Assembly (NCBI GenBank): GCA_027579435.1
Contig: JANBPK010000864.1
Coordinates: forward strand, 1-64,000
Source: Candolleomyces eurysporus
Taxonomy: Eukaryota > Basidiomycota > Agaricomycetes > Agaricales > Psathyrellaceae
Reading direction: 5' to 3'
Length of the DNA: 64,000 nucleotides
The position numbers and the translations under genes were made by a program. The notes below the pieces were generated by a model. The model was not told the origin of the DNA and searched no databases. It saw only the letters and a list, made by a program, of their open reading frames with translations. Below are positions 37,517 through 49,232 of this stretch, piece by piece (position 1 is the first letter of the stretch; each line of letters opens with the position of its first letter).

Positions 37517-38369
37517 CTATACAACTGCCAGCTGGGGGTCGTGTTGGGAACAAAACTGGTTTTGGTGCACGTGGAGAGGCTGGCCGCAGTCGATGTGGAG
37601 ACACCGGCGGGCTTGTATGTACCGACTTCCGATGACCTGGTTCCATGCACTATCACCCTCTGTCCAAACCTCGAACAACTCGAGGTTGGATATGATCGTC
37701 TCGACCGGGGGGTTGCCTTGGAGCTCCCAAACACGACTGGTTAGTCGTAATGGTCGTTTGGAGGTGACGGAGAGGAGCATCGTAAGTAGGAACCGGTCTG
37801 CACTGAGCCAGGACATGTCTGTGTCGTGCCGCGATAGGTGGGGTGCGAGGGTGAGCTTGCCCAGAATATAGCTCCCTGTCATTGAATACGTTGAATACGC
37901 CACGGTCAGTAAATGGAAAGTGGGTTGTGAAGAGAAAGAGAGGCTAACCACATGCGAAACTCCAATAAGTGTCACGTTCCTGGGTCCCCGGGTGGTATTC
38001 CAACGTAACGGAGTAAGATATCTGCTGGGTCGGCGAGAGAGGTGGTCGGTTGTCGAAGTGTGGCCGGGTCTGAAACCGGGGAAATCCTTGCTTGATTACC
38101 CGACGAACAAATGGATAGTCTTCTGAGAGTGGATGCTCATCACCGGCTAGGGGAGATATGCTGACGACCCTAGCGTGATAGAGGACAGATCGAAGGTGTT
38201 CAATCCAATCCCGTGTCAGGTCGTGAAGGTGGTTGGTGGCTGAGAGCGCTTCTGGATCTGCCTGCTTCATGATGATCTGCATCAGAGGTGTCGACGTACA
38301 AGGCAAAGGCAGGCGGTTAGCACGAGAGAGAGGCGCCGTGGTCGAAGAGAAGAAGAGAACAATTGCCAC
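37517..38369 (-). CDS. Unidentified two-exon (or more) protein
   Basis: Two minus-strand open segments join well through an intron of about 90 nt (gttagc..gacag, roughly 37956-37867). The upstream exon starts at ATG 38369 or at one further inside. It reads TRDWIEHLRSVLYHARVVSI and LSEDYPFVRRVIKQGFPRF. The downstream exon reads SYILGKLTLAPHLSRHDTD and SADRFLLTMLLSV. Composition is that of a normal globular protein. I do not recognise the family, and whether the 3' end lies at 37517 or after another intron is open. Confidence 0.45.
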
Positions 38370-39965
38370 GAGCGATCCCGGCTGGAGTAACAGAGTCGCA
38401 GGCAGTCTCAGGGACCTTCTGTGCTCAACGTGACTTGCGTGCCACCAGAATGACGACGTCGACTCGCGGATTTGGTCGATATCGCTTGTATATCACAAGA
38501 GATCTAGAATATGGGAACAGATGGATAAGATTGATACCGTCCACAGGCATAGACTTACCCGCACTTTTACATCTGTCAGAGAAGTGACAGAAAGTGCTCG
38601 TTTTTGGAGTTCATGATTATCTTTCTGATGCTTCGCTGGTTCATTAGCCTGGATACAGCTGTTGACTTATGTTACTTACATAGGCTAATTTGGGGCGGGA
38701 TGAAGAAATGGAGCGTCAGAGGATTCACAGAGAACATCGTGGCGGTTCGTTCCAAGTATCAAATGGTCTTGGTGCGCTGATAGTGGCCGCCACGTGTTAG
38801 CCAGGGATAGGGGTCCAGGGTCGGAGTGCCCGGCCGAAGTATCCCCGCCAACGAAAGGAGACATATATTCTCACGGGCGATTCAAGGTTTCACGGGCCTT
38901 TTCGAACATTTCAAGTTCCTAACTTGCCTTACCTGCAACGATGATAGCAATTTCCCAACAGTCGTCCATAGCAGATCCAATGAACCCAGAGAATACTTCC
39001 GTCTCCCCAAGTCCTTGGAGGTATGTCTCAACTTGCTCTGGTCCATCTCGAGGGTCTAAATCTCGTTCCTACAGCCTGAGGGAGATGCGTGCAAGCAGCT
39101 TGACCACACTCTGAGCCTANTTTTTTGTGACGCAGATTGGGGTTTAAGCTCCAAAGTGGCAAATTATATGCTTTGAAGCGTGTCTGATTAGCTGCAGATG
39201 CCTCGAGGCCACCGGAGCGCCTCTTTCAAGCCTGATTCACCATTGTTCGCATTTTCCTCGTCCCCGACACCATGGCCGGGTGAATTGCTGGCAATCGGCG
39301 GGACACGCGTCTGCTGGACCAGAAAGCCAGAAATGGCACTCAAATGTCCTTTGAAGCCCTCGCTCGGCTCGGAGGATCGCATCAGCCTTCGTCGAGCATC
39401 CACCAGCTTCTTGCGCTTCACCTTCTCTTGTGAGGTAAGCTGTCAGCCGTGTACAGGCTTGCAGTTCTGAGAGGTACGCCCCCTTTCGTGCTTCACCCTT
39501 CTACGCATTTTCTGAGATGAATCCCTGAATGTTTCCTTTAGTAATGAGTACAGCCAGGAGTTAATGAGGGCTGTATCTTATTCATGGGCGATGCGCCTTT
39601 TGGGACGCCGTGTTCCATCTGTACTCTATCCGCAACTAAACTTCGCTCAATCGAAACGTAATAGCAAAGCCCTCAACGTGTTTCCAGAACTGCACAATTA
39701 ATAAGGCCACCGGGTTGCCCGTGGGTCCATTTCGACGGTGAGTCTCTTTGCGTTCTTCGCCTTTCTTGCTTTCCTCGTTGCTGGCGTTTCTTCCCTCTCA
39801 TCCACACTCCAGCGAATTTCTGTTGAACCCGCCATTCATTCTTGTTCTTTGGGCGGGTATCTTCCTTTCTAGCCCAATTAGCTCTGCGACAGGTTCGGGG
39901 AGAAAATGTACTCCCAGCTCCTCCCCGATGTGCTGTTAAGGTGGACTGACCTTTTGCTCCTCCAG
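38370..39965. other. No supported gene
   Basis: Frames such as 39198-39470 (plus) and 39673-40017 (minus) have no recognisable domain. An ambiguous base at 39120 abuts a T run. The end of this stretch may hold a first exon of the following gene, ending near 39736 (gtgagt). Confidence 0.35.
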
Positions 39966-41310
39966 GGCCGTGCTCTACCCCGCTCAAGATATCCACGATG
40001 CGATTGCTGCCGCCCAAGTAAAACCCAACGCCGCCTCAATGCAAGACGGGGACAATGACGACGAAACAATCAAGCCTCGTCCGCGCTCTGGGATATCGAC
40101 AGCCACAAAATCATTCGATACCGAAATATTCGAAGGGTTCAGCCATTTTGAGCTTGACCTTTCCTGTCTTTCCCGCCCAACGTCACCGGCACCTTCCTCG
40201 TGCTACCACCTGCCACCATCGACGCCTTCTCCACCCCCTTCTCCCCCACCGCCAGTTCAGCACACCTTGTCAAGGACCAAATCATTTGCCCAGCAAGCTA
40301 TAGCCCCATTGAAGAAGACGACGAAGAAAATTTCTTCTGCCCACTTGTCGTCGATGACGATGCCTCCTGGTGGCTCTCGGGGATCATGGCCTGGGATAAA
40401 ATACACCGGCCGCGGTACACCGATCGACCGCAGCAGGAGCCGTGAATGGGGTGGCTTTATCACAGAGGAAGACGAGGTAGCTGAAGACGGTGTCCTCTTT
40501 TCGCCTCTGCGATCTGCCTCGTTGGACTCACATGTCCGGCCATCCCAGAAAGCCATGTCATCGCCGCAGTGGAGCTACCTCCCACCCCTACTGTCAGCCA
40601 CACCTTCCCGCTCGGCCTCTGCTGTCGACGACGAGCAGAGGGAAGGTGCTGAATCTGTCGTTGAACCCCCGCCGGAGCTGGCACCTCTCAACATTGGGGC
40701 TGATCAGGCGGGAGATTGGGACTCGATCATGAGGTCGGTCTTGGGCTCTAAGGAGTCCGAGGCCTCGTCCCCCACCCCTGATCCGACGAGGGAGGCATCA
40801 GCTCAAGACCGCGACCAAGCTCATGATGAGGGACCTGTGGACCAGGGAGACGAGGGTGGCCATCGACCCACAGCTCCGCCGGTCGACTTCCCTATGATGA
40901 CTCCAGACCAAATCGAAGAGCTCCATTCAGGGTTGGAGAGTCACCTCGGGATTCACCAGGCTCTCGACCTCGGGCTTGGGATTGGTATATCCGAAGGTGG
41001 GGGAGGGGGAAGAATGAATTTGTTCAAGCTTGGCTTGCTCCCGTCGTCGGAGAGCGGACGGGAGACGCCTTCCATCTATTCTCAGGCTGAAACCCCTCGT
41101 GGATCTCGTGCACCCACTGTGGTGTTTCATGAGCGGCTACATCACCCTGATGATTTCGACCAGAGGTCGGTGACGACGGCGACAGCACACCCACAAGAGG
41201 CGCATGATGATGTCAAGTCGGATAATCATACCTGGTGGAGGAAGGTCCTTCGCGGTATGAGAAAGATCCAGGAGACTATCAATACTCATAAGCGTAATAG
41301 GATGCATTGA
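39966..41310 (+). CDS. Long disordered Ser/Pro-rich protein, unidentified
   Basis: One uninterrupted frame of about 445 residues ends in TGA at 41308. The open frame begins right after a splice acceptor (ctccag, 39965), and its first ATG is at 40039, so an upstream exon is likely. The sequence is low in hydrophobic residues: a polyproline tract (PSTPSPPPSPPPP, about residue 80), a basic stretch (KSFAQQAIAPLKKTTKK), acidic linkers and a Gly run (EGGGGGRMN). A short conserved-looking tail is WWRKVLRGMRKIQETI, probably an amphipathic helix. Similar disordered proteins are common in basidiomycetes. No function is claimed. Confidence 0.65.
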
Positions 41311-42287
41311 TGATCAGGATGAGATCTCATTATGTTTTTTCTGACTCGTCTTCCGCAGTCGCGAATCCGTTTCATACCTGATCATCATTTTTATTGCAAC
41401 GTTCCTGATCCACCTTGCTCTCCTTCTTTGTCTGCGTACTAGTATGCCAAGTTTTTTCTGCCTATGGACCATCACTGCCGTATATTCACCATTCACAGCG
41501 CACGGGTTCGGGTACGTTGTTCAAAAATCTGTCGGGAAAACCTTATTTCAACACTTTCCTTGTCCTCATTCTCCGTTTCATTGCAACGCCGTTGGGGTTG
41601 ATTGCTTTCACACTCCTTGCTACATGTTCTATTTTTTTCTCTGACGTCGTCCTATCTCCTATTCTTCGTATGCCCCGGCTGGATATTTATCAGATACATA
41701 CATCTTACGACTTTCCTTGTACATATGTCGGCTATCCCGTTTCGAATCTATTGCCTACGTTTTGAGGGGAAATCAATCTTTCGAAATTGCACGAATCAGT
41801 TTCCAAATGACACTCGAAAACTCGAATCGCGACCCTTCAAATTGGTCTATGGAGTTTCATGTTGCATCTATCCTGTCAAATGTTCCTTTGCATATACAAT
41901 TCATCAAGTGAGAGACGAAACTTCATTCTTTTACGTTGACAGTGACTGGAAATCTCGCCCATTCAACAATTTCTGTCCTCAGCGGGACCGAGGAGCACCT
42001 CAAGAGTTCCCTTAACAGTCGTGAGAATATATTACCCGATTACATCTGGGCTCTGGGCTGATGATCTGGCACGAGGCTTGAAGGTTGTAGTGCGTTTCGC
42101 CATTCTTGTCCCAGATCGCGCTAACCNTTTTTTACTTGGAACTCGAGGTCGACGATGGCGACGAAGAATAAGTTTCCTCTACTCTCTCCACTGCTCTCCA
42201 TAGAGTTTGAACGGACCATAGACATTCAATTCATGACAAATTAAATCCCGAACCCCCGGAAAGACGAACCCCAAGATCTAGAAGCAA
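41311..42287. other. No supported gene
   Basis: Overlapping plus-strand frames at 41415-42015 have no recognisable domain. The ambiguous base at 42127 precedes a T run. The right end is the permease promoter. Confidence 0.4.
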
Positions 42288-44378
42288 ATGTCGGACGAAT
42301 TCTCCCCATTGCTCGGGGAGCATGGCCTCGGAAATCATGCCACCACGTCCAAAAGTCTTGTGGAGGCGCCCCCTAGACGTCAAATAGGTGTCTTTTCTGC
42401 TGTTTTCATTATATTTAACCGAATCATTGGGACAGGGTGCGTGTTCGGCGGAATTCAAAGCAAGCTGAAGTAGGAGACTGACAAGTTGTTGCTAGGATAT
42501 TTGCTACACCGAGCATGATTCTGCGCCTCGGCGGGAGCGTCGGCCTCTCCTTGTAAGTTACTGGTTCCTGGACGATTACGACAAGCACTGAACAGAATAC
42601 AAGGTCGATGTGGTTGCTCGGGGCTCTGATCGCTGCAACTGGTCTACAAACGTACATTCTCTGGGGGACAGTAAGTGTACCGCAAATTCCGAACGGTCGG
42701 GAATGATCTCTAATCTCTGGCCGATTCCTTTTCGATGGCGACGACAGGCCCTTCCGCTGAACGGCGGTGAAAAGAATTACCTCGAATGTCTGTTCCCAAG
42801 GCCACGACGCCTGATCTCATCCATCTACGCTGCAAACGCCGTCCTACTCGGTAAATACGTGCGCGCCGTCAGTGTGGACCCTCCACTTACTGTATAATTT
42901 TCTCCATTAGCTTACGCCGCAGGGAACTCCTTGGTGTTCGCTGAGTATGCGCTCCAAGCTATGGCCCCTGAGCACGACCCCACCGAAAATGGGGCGTCTA
43001 TGCTTTNCCCCCGTTCGTCTAGTGGCTTTCTCATGCTTGACATTTTCGATGCTTCTTCACGGACTTCATGTAAAGGCCGGGCTTCGTTTGCAAAACGCTC
43101 TGGGAATGTCCAAGATCGTCATCCTCCTTATCGTAGTTGGGTCCGGAATCCGCGCGGCTGCAGGCAAACTTGCTCCTGGCGTAGAGCGCCCTAGAAACTT
43201 TGAAAGCTGGGGCAAAGTTTGGGAGGGATCTCGCGGTGGTGGGACGGTCATTTGTGCCTGCCTGTATAATGTTGGTCTCTTTGCCCTTTTTCGTTTCGAA
43301 GGCGCTAATCTGAAACGTGTCATCAGGTGATTTGGTCATATGTAGGGTTTAGCAATGCCAACTACGCCTTGTCAGAGATGCGCAACCCCGCTCGGACGCT
43401 ACGAATGGCAGGGCCTATCGCCATCGTTTCTGTTACAATATTTTACCTTGCCGCCAATCTTGCCTATTTGTTCGCGGCGACGAAAGAGGAAATTACAGGG
43501 TCGGGACGACTAGTGGCCTCCTTGCTATTCAAGAATGTTTGGGGCCCAATACTGAGCGCGTCCTATCTGGGTTTGTCGCGCTCTCTGCCCTCGGGAATGT
43601 CCTATCTGTGGTCAGATATCCCCTTTCGTACGCGAACTCGACGTTGACGAACAACAGTCGTTTTCTCAAGGACGCGTCAATCAAGCCCTTGGGCAGGAGG
43701 GAATTCTCCTTTTTAGCAAGTTCTGGGCCTCTGACTGGCCGCGCAGAGGACCCTTAGCAGGACTATCTTTACGTGAGTGACTCTCTCCTTGCCCAGTGAA
43801 GCCGCTGATCGTCAACCTTCGCAGACTGGGCTGTGTGCGCGCTTGTCGTCTTCGCACTTCCCGCGGGCGATGCGTATAACTTTGTGCTGAACCTTGTATG
43901 TGAACGTAGCGCTTCTCTTATCTTCGAATCAGCTCATGTCCGGTGATAGGTGTCTTATCCTCTGGCTGTTATCAATGCGACGATATCCTTTGGCTTGATC
44001 TACCTCACTCTCGGTCTGTCCCAACGAGAATTCTTCTCGCTTCCTTCGGCCGTCGGAGAAATGTTCATTGCGATTACGAAGAAGAAGAACCCTGACCACC
44101 CGTCACGAAATCGATGCGACTCGGCGCCTTCCCTTCAATCATCACATTTTCATACTGGCGCTATAAACATACCTGCAGCAACGCCATCAACACTGATACC
44201 CGTTACTACGTTCGGCCTAGCTAACGTTTTCTTGTTTTTGTTTCCGCTGTTACGACCTCCAGCGGGTACCGAGCCATACCAGACTTTGCCTTATTGGACA
44301 CATGCTGCGGGCGGGTGGCTCGTTTTCCTGTCAGGGGCACTGTACTGGTATATCTCCGGAGTGGGTCACCAGATCTAG
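42288..44378 (+). CDS. MUP1-type high-affinity methionine/amino-acid permease, with frame defects
   Basis: APC-superfamily transporter of the fungal methionine permease group in the plasma membrane. The start ATG is at 42288. Blocks in order: RRQIGVFSAVFIIFNRIIGT, then after an intron IFATPSMILRLGGSVGLSL, MWLLGALIAATGLQTYILWG, NGGEKNYLE, RLQNALGMSKIVILLIVV, YVGFSNANYALSEMRNPART, ERVLSGFVALSALGNVLS, GRVNQALGQEGILLFSKFWA, LPAGDAYNF and SYPLAVINATISFGLIYL. About ten short introns. Two frame breaks are present: one at the ambiguous base 43007 beside a C run, where dropping the n restores frame, and one near 43545, where one base is missing in a GGGGCCC run. Both lie at homopolymers, so base-calling error is likely, but a real pseudogene is not excluded. 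Confidence 0.85.
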
Positions 44379-45838
44379 GTTATTTGTGGTCTGTCAATTA
44401 TGGTTTTCGAATTGGGACCCTGCAAGCTAATGAGCAACCTTTAGGTCGTGTATCATTGTCAATATTGATCATGTATCTCAGGCGGTTATGCTGCTACCTC
44501 CGCTTCCAATCCATCTGTCCCCACGTCTCCGTCGTCATTGGTTGATGGAAACTGTTCATGGACATCACCAGCGGTATTGTATTCGAGAGTGGTGCGGTGA
44601 TACGAGGCGTGATGGTTTGACCGTCCCTCACGGATGATAGATAGTCCTTACGCGAAGCAGGGATGATAGATGGGAAGAGTTTTTGTTGTCTTCAGTCTTT
44701 ATTGTATTCTTAGGGGCAAGGACCCAAGGAACGCACACAATCACACACGCTCCTACGCCCTCCCATCGGCANGCTCTGTTTTTCTGTCATAATCTGGAGC
44801 TCGGTACTGATTGACTAATAGCCTTCGATATGTAGGCATCACAGCAATCTCCAGAGGGAAGGAAGACCGCTGCGTACCAAATGGCAATAAGGAATACACT
44901 CGTAACTACAAACTCATCGCCCATCTCATCGCTCTTCCTGACATGGTTTAGCTTGTACTTAGGCTGAGCCATTGTTTGCATCGCCATGTCCGCTTCACCG
45001 CCTCAAGGAGCAAAGACTCACGACATAGCTCAGCCCAGTCCCTTTGGCGCCCACATTCAAAAAATTTTAACGCGCGACCGAGGGATCATGGTGTACACGG
45101 TCCGCGTTTCTAAAAAGCAATTACCTTCCTGCTACAGGCAGGTCTATCTCTTGCCGATGTCCATCAAAACGGCCTCTCGGAGAATGTGGGAGGTGAGATA
45201 ACACAGTCATAGTGTGTATTGAGTCCCTGGAGGCTAATTTAAATTGTTCAAAGAGCATAGATCTCAATCTCATCCCCAGGGACTCGAGGCGCCGTAATCC
45301 GCATCCCCAAATAATTGACTTCAGGCGCTTAGCACACTTCAGCCGCCTTCGACAACACCGCATAGACCATCCACGCGATCTTCTTTCGATTTAACGTTAC
45401 TCACGGCTCTACAGCCGATGCTGGGTTTCCATGTAAGTGAAGCGAGTTATTTCAATTGACCAAAGTCGACTGAATTGGTTGGCTTTGTAGATCGGTTCGG
45501 ACCTTTTAGAGAGCAGTACAGGGACTTGGAGACTCGAATGTTGACTTCACAGGACTAGGTTATCGCTGAGGATAAGGTTCGTACGTCGCCGGCATGTTAT
45601 GTCGATATCACGGAAAGGCAAATAAGGGTCATGGATCTCCGACGAGAAGCAGATGCGATCTGACCGATTCTCCTTGGGAATGAGAGATACTCATCGTGAN
45701 GCTCNTTTTTTTCTTTCTTTCCTTGGATCCCTCTACTACTACCCGTCCGCAAAGCTATAAATGCTCGGCCTTCGGACTCTACAAACCCAGAATTCAATTT
45801 CTAACCTCTTGCGTCTTTGTCTACTTCTCGAGCTCACT
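44379..45838. other. No supported gene
   Basis: 3' flank of the permease and upstream region of the small gene. Ambiguous bases are at 44772, 45700 and 45705, the last beside a T run. No recognisable frame. Confidence 0.4.
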
Positions 45839-46211
45839 ATGTCGGATGGTGAGTGCGACCATTATATGCGTGGTCATCTCTGACACCCTTTACTCATTGT
45901 AGGATCGTGCATGGAGTTCAACAACGCCGCTCAGATGTTGTTCGGAGACACGGGAAACCCTGTTGTCATCGTACGGAGGACTAACAACACCGCCAACCCT
46001 TGGTGCGCTGAAGCTTGGTGTAAGCGATTTGCTGCCAAGCCCGTACTTCTCTTGCTGACAATGCGGTTTGCATCGCCAAGTGACCAAAAAAGACGGTGAG
46101 CCATTGAGGCTCGGGTGGGGGTTAGCACCTCAGGAGCAGGCCGCCAAAGACATCGCCGCGAGGCAGGCCTACCAGTATTTGCGCTCCACCTATCCTCAGG
46201 AATTTATCTGA
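45839..46211 (+). CDS. Small three-exon orphan protein (85 residues)
   Basis: Exons 45839-45848, 45903-46019 and 46081-46211 sum to 258 nt. The introns are 54 and 61 nt with gtgagt..tgtag and gtaagc..ccaag ends. The protein begins MSDGSCMEFNNAAQMLFGDT and ends QAYQYLRSTYPQEFI; the middle has VVIVRRTNNTANPWCAEAW and LRLGWGLAPQEQAAKDIAAR. It is hydrophilic, with two Cys and no signal peptide or membrane segment, so probably cytosolic. The first exon is only ten bases long, so ordinary gene finders could miss it. The regular frame across two introns supports a real gene. I do not recognise the family. Confidence 0.6.
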
Positions 46212-47225
46212 GCACACCAACCTACCCCACCATCCAACCTTGAAACCCAGCTCGCTGCAAGCCGAGCTGCCTTTCAAGTTCTACCAATCCTGTGGACCTC
46301 AAGAGTTCCAGACCCCACGCCTTTACTCTTGTCAATGTCCTCAAATTCCTGCCCCTTAATCTCGAGATAATATCCATTTAATTGTTACATGTTTATTTCT
46401 AATAATATCCTTTGCCTCCGTCCCTTCGAAACAAGGTTCCCCGAGTATTTGAAGAAACGTTCAAAACCCCTGTTGCGTGTCGAATACACAATATTTACGT
46501 CAACCTCGATAGCAGCTCTACTCAAGCGACCGAACGTTTCATGCGACCGCGTACGGACCCTGGCTGCCGCGCCTCTCGCATTTGCCTTTCTGTAGCGTTT
46601 CAACTCTTTGCGAGGACAGCGCGGAGCAGGTCAAAGAGAAGTATCGATGTTCACGAAGAGACCATTCCCAGGGCTTGGCTTCTCCGCCGGGACCCTGTGC
46701 AATTTCACTCTGGAGCGCCGAATTCGAAGGAAGCTTTGGGCATGGTTTATGGTTTTCCACATGGCATCTTCTTCAAATTAAAAACTGTCGTAAGCAAAGA
46801 AGGCACGGAGCTCCACAACCGCGAAAAGCCCCAAGTTCATATAAAGTTCGTTCCTGGAGCGGCGGGAGTAGTATTGTCAATTCCACATTGTAACTTGAAG
46901 ACCGCCGAAGGGTTTGTGCAAGTTTCCATGGTTTCCGATTCCGGTTCCTGAGCAATAAACTGACCTAGAATAAAACGTTATCTGGAGATTGGAGGCTGGG
47001 GATAGGGTGCAGATACTCGTGAACCTTCTTTCCTCTGTCTCACACCCCTACCCCTTCATTCTACTTCGCACTTGAGTTTTGGCAAAGGGAAGCTTTAATG
47101 CCCGGTCTCCGACGGTATCATTCGCTTTAATTTGCCATCGTCAGCTGATGCAAACAGGGTTGCTTCAAACTGAGGTAAACAGTTGACAGCCAATCGGCGG
47201 CAGTTGCCATTCCTTGTCTCATCCC
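46212..47225. other. No supported gene
   Basis: An open frame 46412-46951 (plus, 179 residues) lacks recognisable features. Nothing else until the transposon at 47235. Confidence 0.4.
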
Positions 47226-47234
47226 AAGCTCCAA
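47226..47234. repeat. Left target-site duplication of the 923-bp element
   Basis: AAGCTCCAA immediately left of the element; an identical 9-mer occurs at 48158-48166 immediately to its right. Confidence 0.85.
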
Positions 47235-47343
47235 ACTGAACGCAATTCGACCAGCAAGAATGTTCGAAACTGATGTTATGTCAGCTGAAACATGTCATCA
47301 TCGTGCCTCGTCGGTCGCGCCTCTTCCCCAAGTGGTCATGCGC
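47235..47343 (+). repeat. Left terminal inverted repeat (109 bp)
   Basis: Matches the reverse complement of 48049-48157 at 108 of 109 positions without gaps; the single difference is T versus C in the CATCATCG(T/C)GCC stretch. Confidence 0.9.
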
Positions 47344-48048
47344 CGTGTCACTGCATTCTAGGTAGGATAGTAGGTAGGATAGTAGAAACGGGTTTGCCGT
47401 TGAGGAATATGAGCATGCCATTTAGAATAGGAATCAAATAACATCATAGTCATAATTTATATATTGTTGTAAACTCTTCTAAGTTCTAGGGCATTGACCA
47501 CCTGCCGAAGCCTTTCATAAGCTGTGTAGCGCTTGGGAGGTGCCTTTTAAGACGATGGTTAGTTTGTAGCATGACTGGGGACAGCCAATAGCAGAGTTAG
47601 TGGGGCAGTGAGTGTTCATTTCCCTCTTTAATCTCTTGAGTGTGCACGATGAGAAGGTGATGCAACCAGTTGGTATGTTCATGCCTCTCATGATCTCGCT
47701 GCTTTCTCTTGAGTCCTGGTGACGTTTTGAAGCTGGTGGAGCAATTGATAATTTGAGGTAAAGATCAAATATAACAGGGACTCCCTTCTGTACAAGTGTC
47801 GATGAGGGCATCGAGGAATGTTCGTTGACAAGTTATCAAACAGACGCGTCGCGTCGCGTCACCAGCGCACGTGAACCCAAGGGAACTAAACAGTGTTTTG
47901 GGAAACTTGAAAGTGTCGAAAAAATAAAATATATTAAGTTTTAATCGTTATTTGACTCCTATTCTGTATGGTATGCAAAAAAGCCCTCCACGGTGAACGT
48001 GTTTTTACCGATGACTTCAATAATACACGGATATCTAATCTAATCTAC

Positions 48049-48157
48049 GCGCATGACCACTTGGGGAAGAGGCGCGACCGACGAGGCGCGATGATGACAT
48101 GTTTCAGCTGACATAACATCAGTTTCGAACATTCTTGCTGGTCGAATTGCGTTCAGT
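48049..48157 (-). repeat. Right terminal inverted repeat (109 bp)
   Basis: Inverted partner of 47235-47343. It ends in GCGTTCAGT, immediately followed by the 9-bp duplication. Confidence 0.9.
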
Positions 48158-48166
48158 AAGCTCCAA
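48158..48166. repeat. Right target-site duplication of the 923-bp element
   Basis: AAGCTCCAA, identical to 47226-47234. Confidence 0.85.
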
Positions 48167-48434
48167 GCAATCGCTATCAGCTCCTAGCTTGAGTCCCACA
48201 CCCCAGTGCCACCGTATTTGTGCAGCAACAATCATATTCCTTGCCTCCAAGGTGAGCTTGTCTCGTAGCGGATGTCTTCCAAATAGGCTGATGGTCGTCA
48301 GAGAGCCCCAATGTCTCGTCAATTTCCTCATGCGGTCAGCGAAATGGGGACATGTAAATGAACCGCATCGCCAGAAACTCGTTTCATTGCTCCCTCTGAG
48401 TCTGCAAGCGTCTCACCCTCGAATATATACGATC

Positions 48435-49232
48435 ATGGGTGACTACGGGTACACGCAACTCCGCGACGGCAGTGAGTAGTGAGCTGTTATTCCTTCCAGA
48501 ATTTTAGCTGATGATGCCTCCCAGCTGGTTATGGTCGAGGCCAAGGCCAACATGGCGGTCGAAGCTTTGACCCCACGCAGGGTGAAAATGGCTGCGGATC
48601 TCGTAGGCGTGAGTAACCACGTATGTTGGTTTTTATCATTGACCAAACGAGTGTCTGTAGGCAGTGATTCCAAAGAGAGGGAGGGAGGTGGATGGAATGG
48701 CGCTCAACGTTGTAGGTCTAGTTTGGTTGTCATCTTAAGTCAGTTAACGTATTGTCAGACTACAACTGGGATTGCGGTGGTCAACGAGAGCGCCAGAGTG
48801 CCTATGAGCGGCCCAGGGATGATTACTGTAAGCCGTTTTATCATCTCGCTAGTAGCTGTCCCTGAACATCGTTTAGACGGGGACAACCAATCGTACGGCC
48901 AAGGTGGACTGGACTCGCCCTCTTCAAGCCAATGTATATCTTGTGTCTATCACAAATGACAGCTCGACCCCTGACCTAACTTTTTCAGATAACACTTACG
49001 ATACCGCCGCTTATACTGCCCCAAATTATGGTGAAGGTCGACGCCGTTTCAATGAAAGCCAATTCTGTGACTACAGTGCCCAATCTGGGGTCGACGATGA
49101 GGAACACATGGGTTTTAGGGACGAAAGTCGGGGCCATTGTAGGTTGTTTACTTCTGAATCAGAGACATACCATTGACGGCGACGTTCTCAGGTGAAAATT
49201 GTACCAGTAATCGTGACGACTCTCAAAATTAG
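48435..49232 (+). CDS. Small Gly/Tyr/Gln/Arg-rich low-complexity protein
   Basis: Six exons (48435-48471, 48525-48608, 48759-48827, 48877-48933, 48989-49138, 49192-49232) sum to 438 nt, 145 residues. Every one of the five introns is in phase 1, four are 49-55 nt and one is 150 nt. The product begins MGDYGYTQLRDGTGYGRGQG, continues QHGGRSFDPTQGENG, YNWDCGGQRERQSAYERPRD and YGQGGLDSPSSSQYNTYDTA, and is almost free of hydrophobic residues. Such composition is typical of disordered or RNA-granule type proteins, but no family is recognised. An alternative last exon to the TGA at 49391 (ending HHSGGIVGKAKEAMKDLLDH) is possible. Support is frame continuity and composition only. Confidence 0.5.

Larger units (their letters stand above)
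47235..48157. mobile_element. Non-autonomous Mutator-like DNA transposon (long TIR, 9-bp TSD)
   Basis: A 923-bp element bounded by 109-bp terminal inverted repeats (47235-47343 and 48049-48157) with one mismatch in 109, starting ACTGAACGCAATTCG and ending in its complement. It is flanked by a perfect 9-bp direct repeat. Long TIRs with a 9-bp target duplication are the hallmark of the Mutator (MULE) superfamily. The 705-bp interior has no transposase; its longest frame (47811-47515, minus, 98 residues) is not recognised. The element is therefore non-autonomous and needs a transposase from elsewhere. Near-identity of the two arms points to recent mobility. It inserted 278 bp upstream of the ATG of the small gene at 48435. 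Confidence 0.85.

Noticed and set aside
46412..46951. 179-residue plus-strand frame
   Set aside because: Composition not convincing and no recognisable motif; overlapping frames are equally open.
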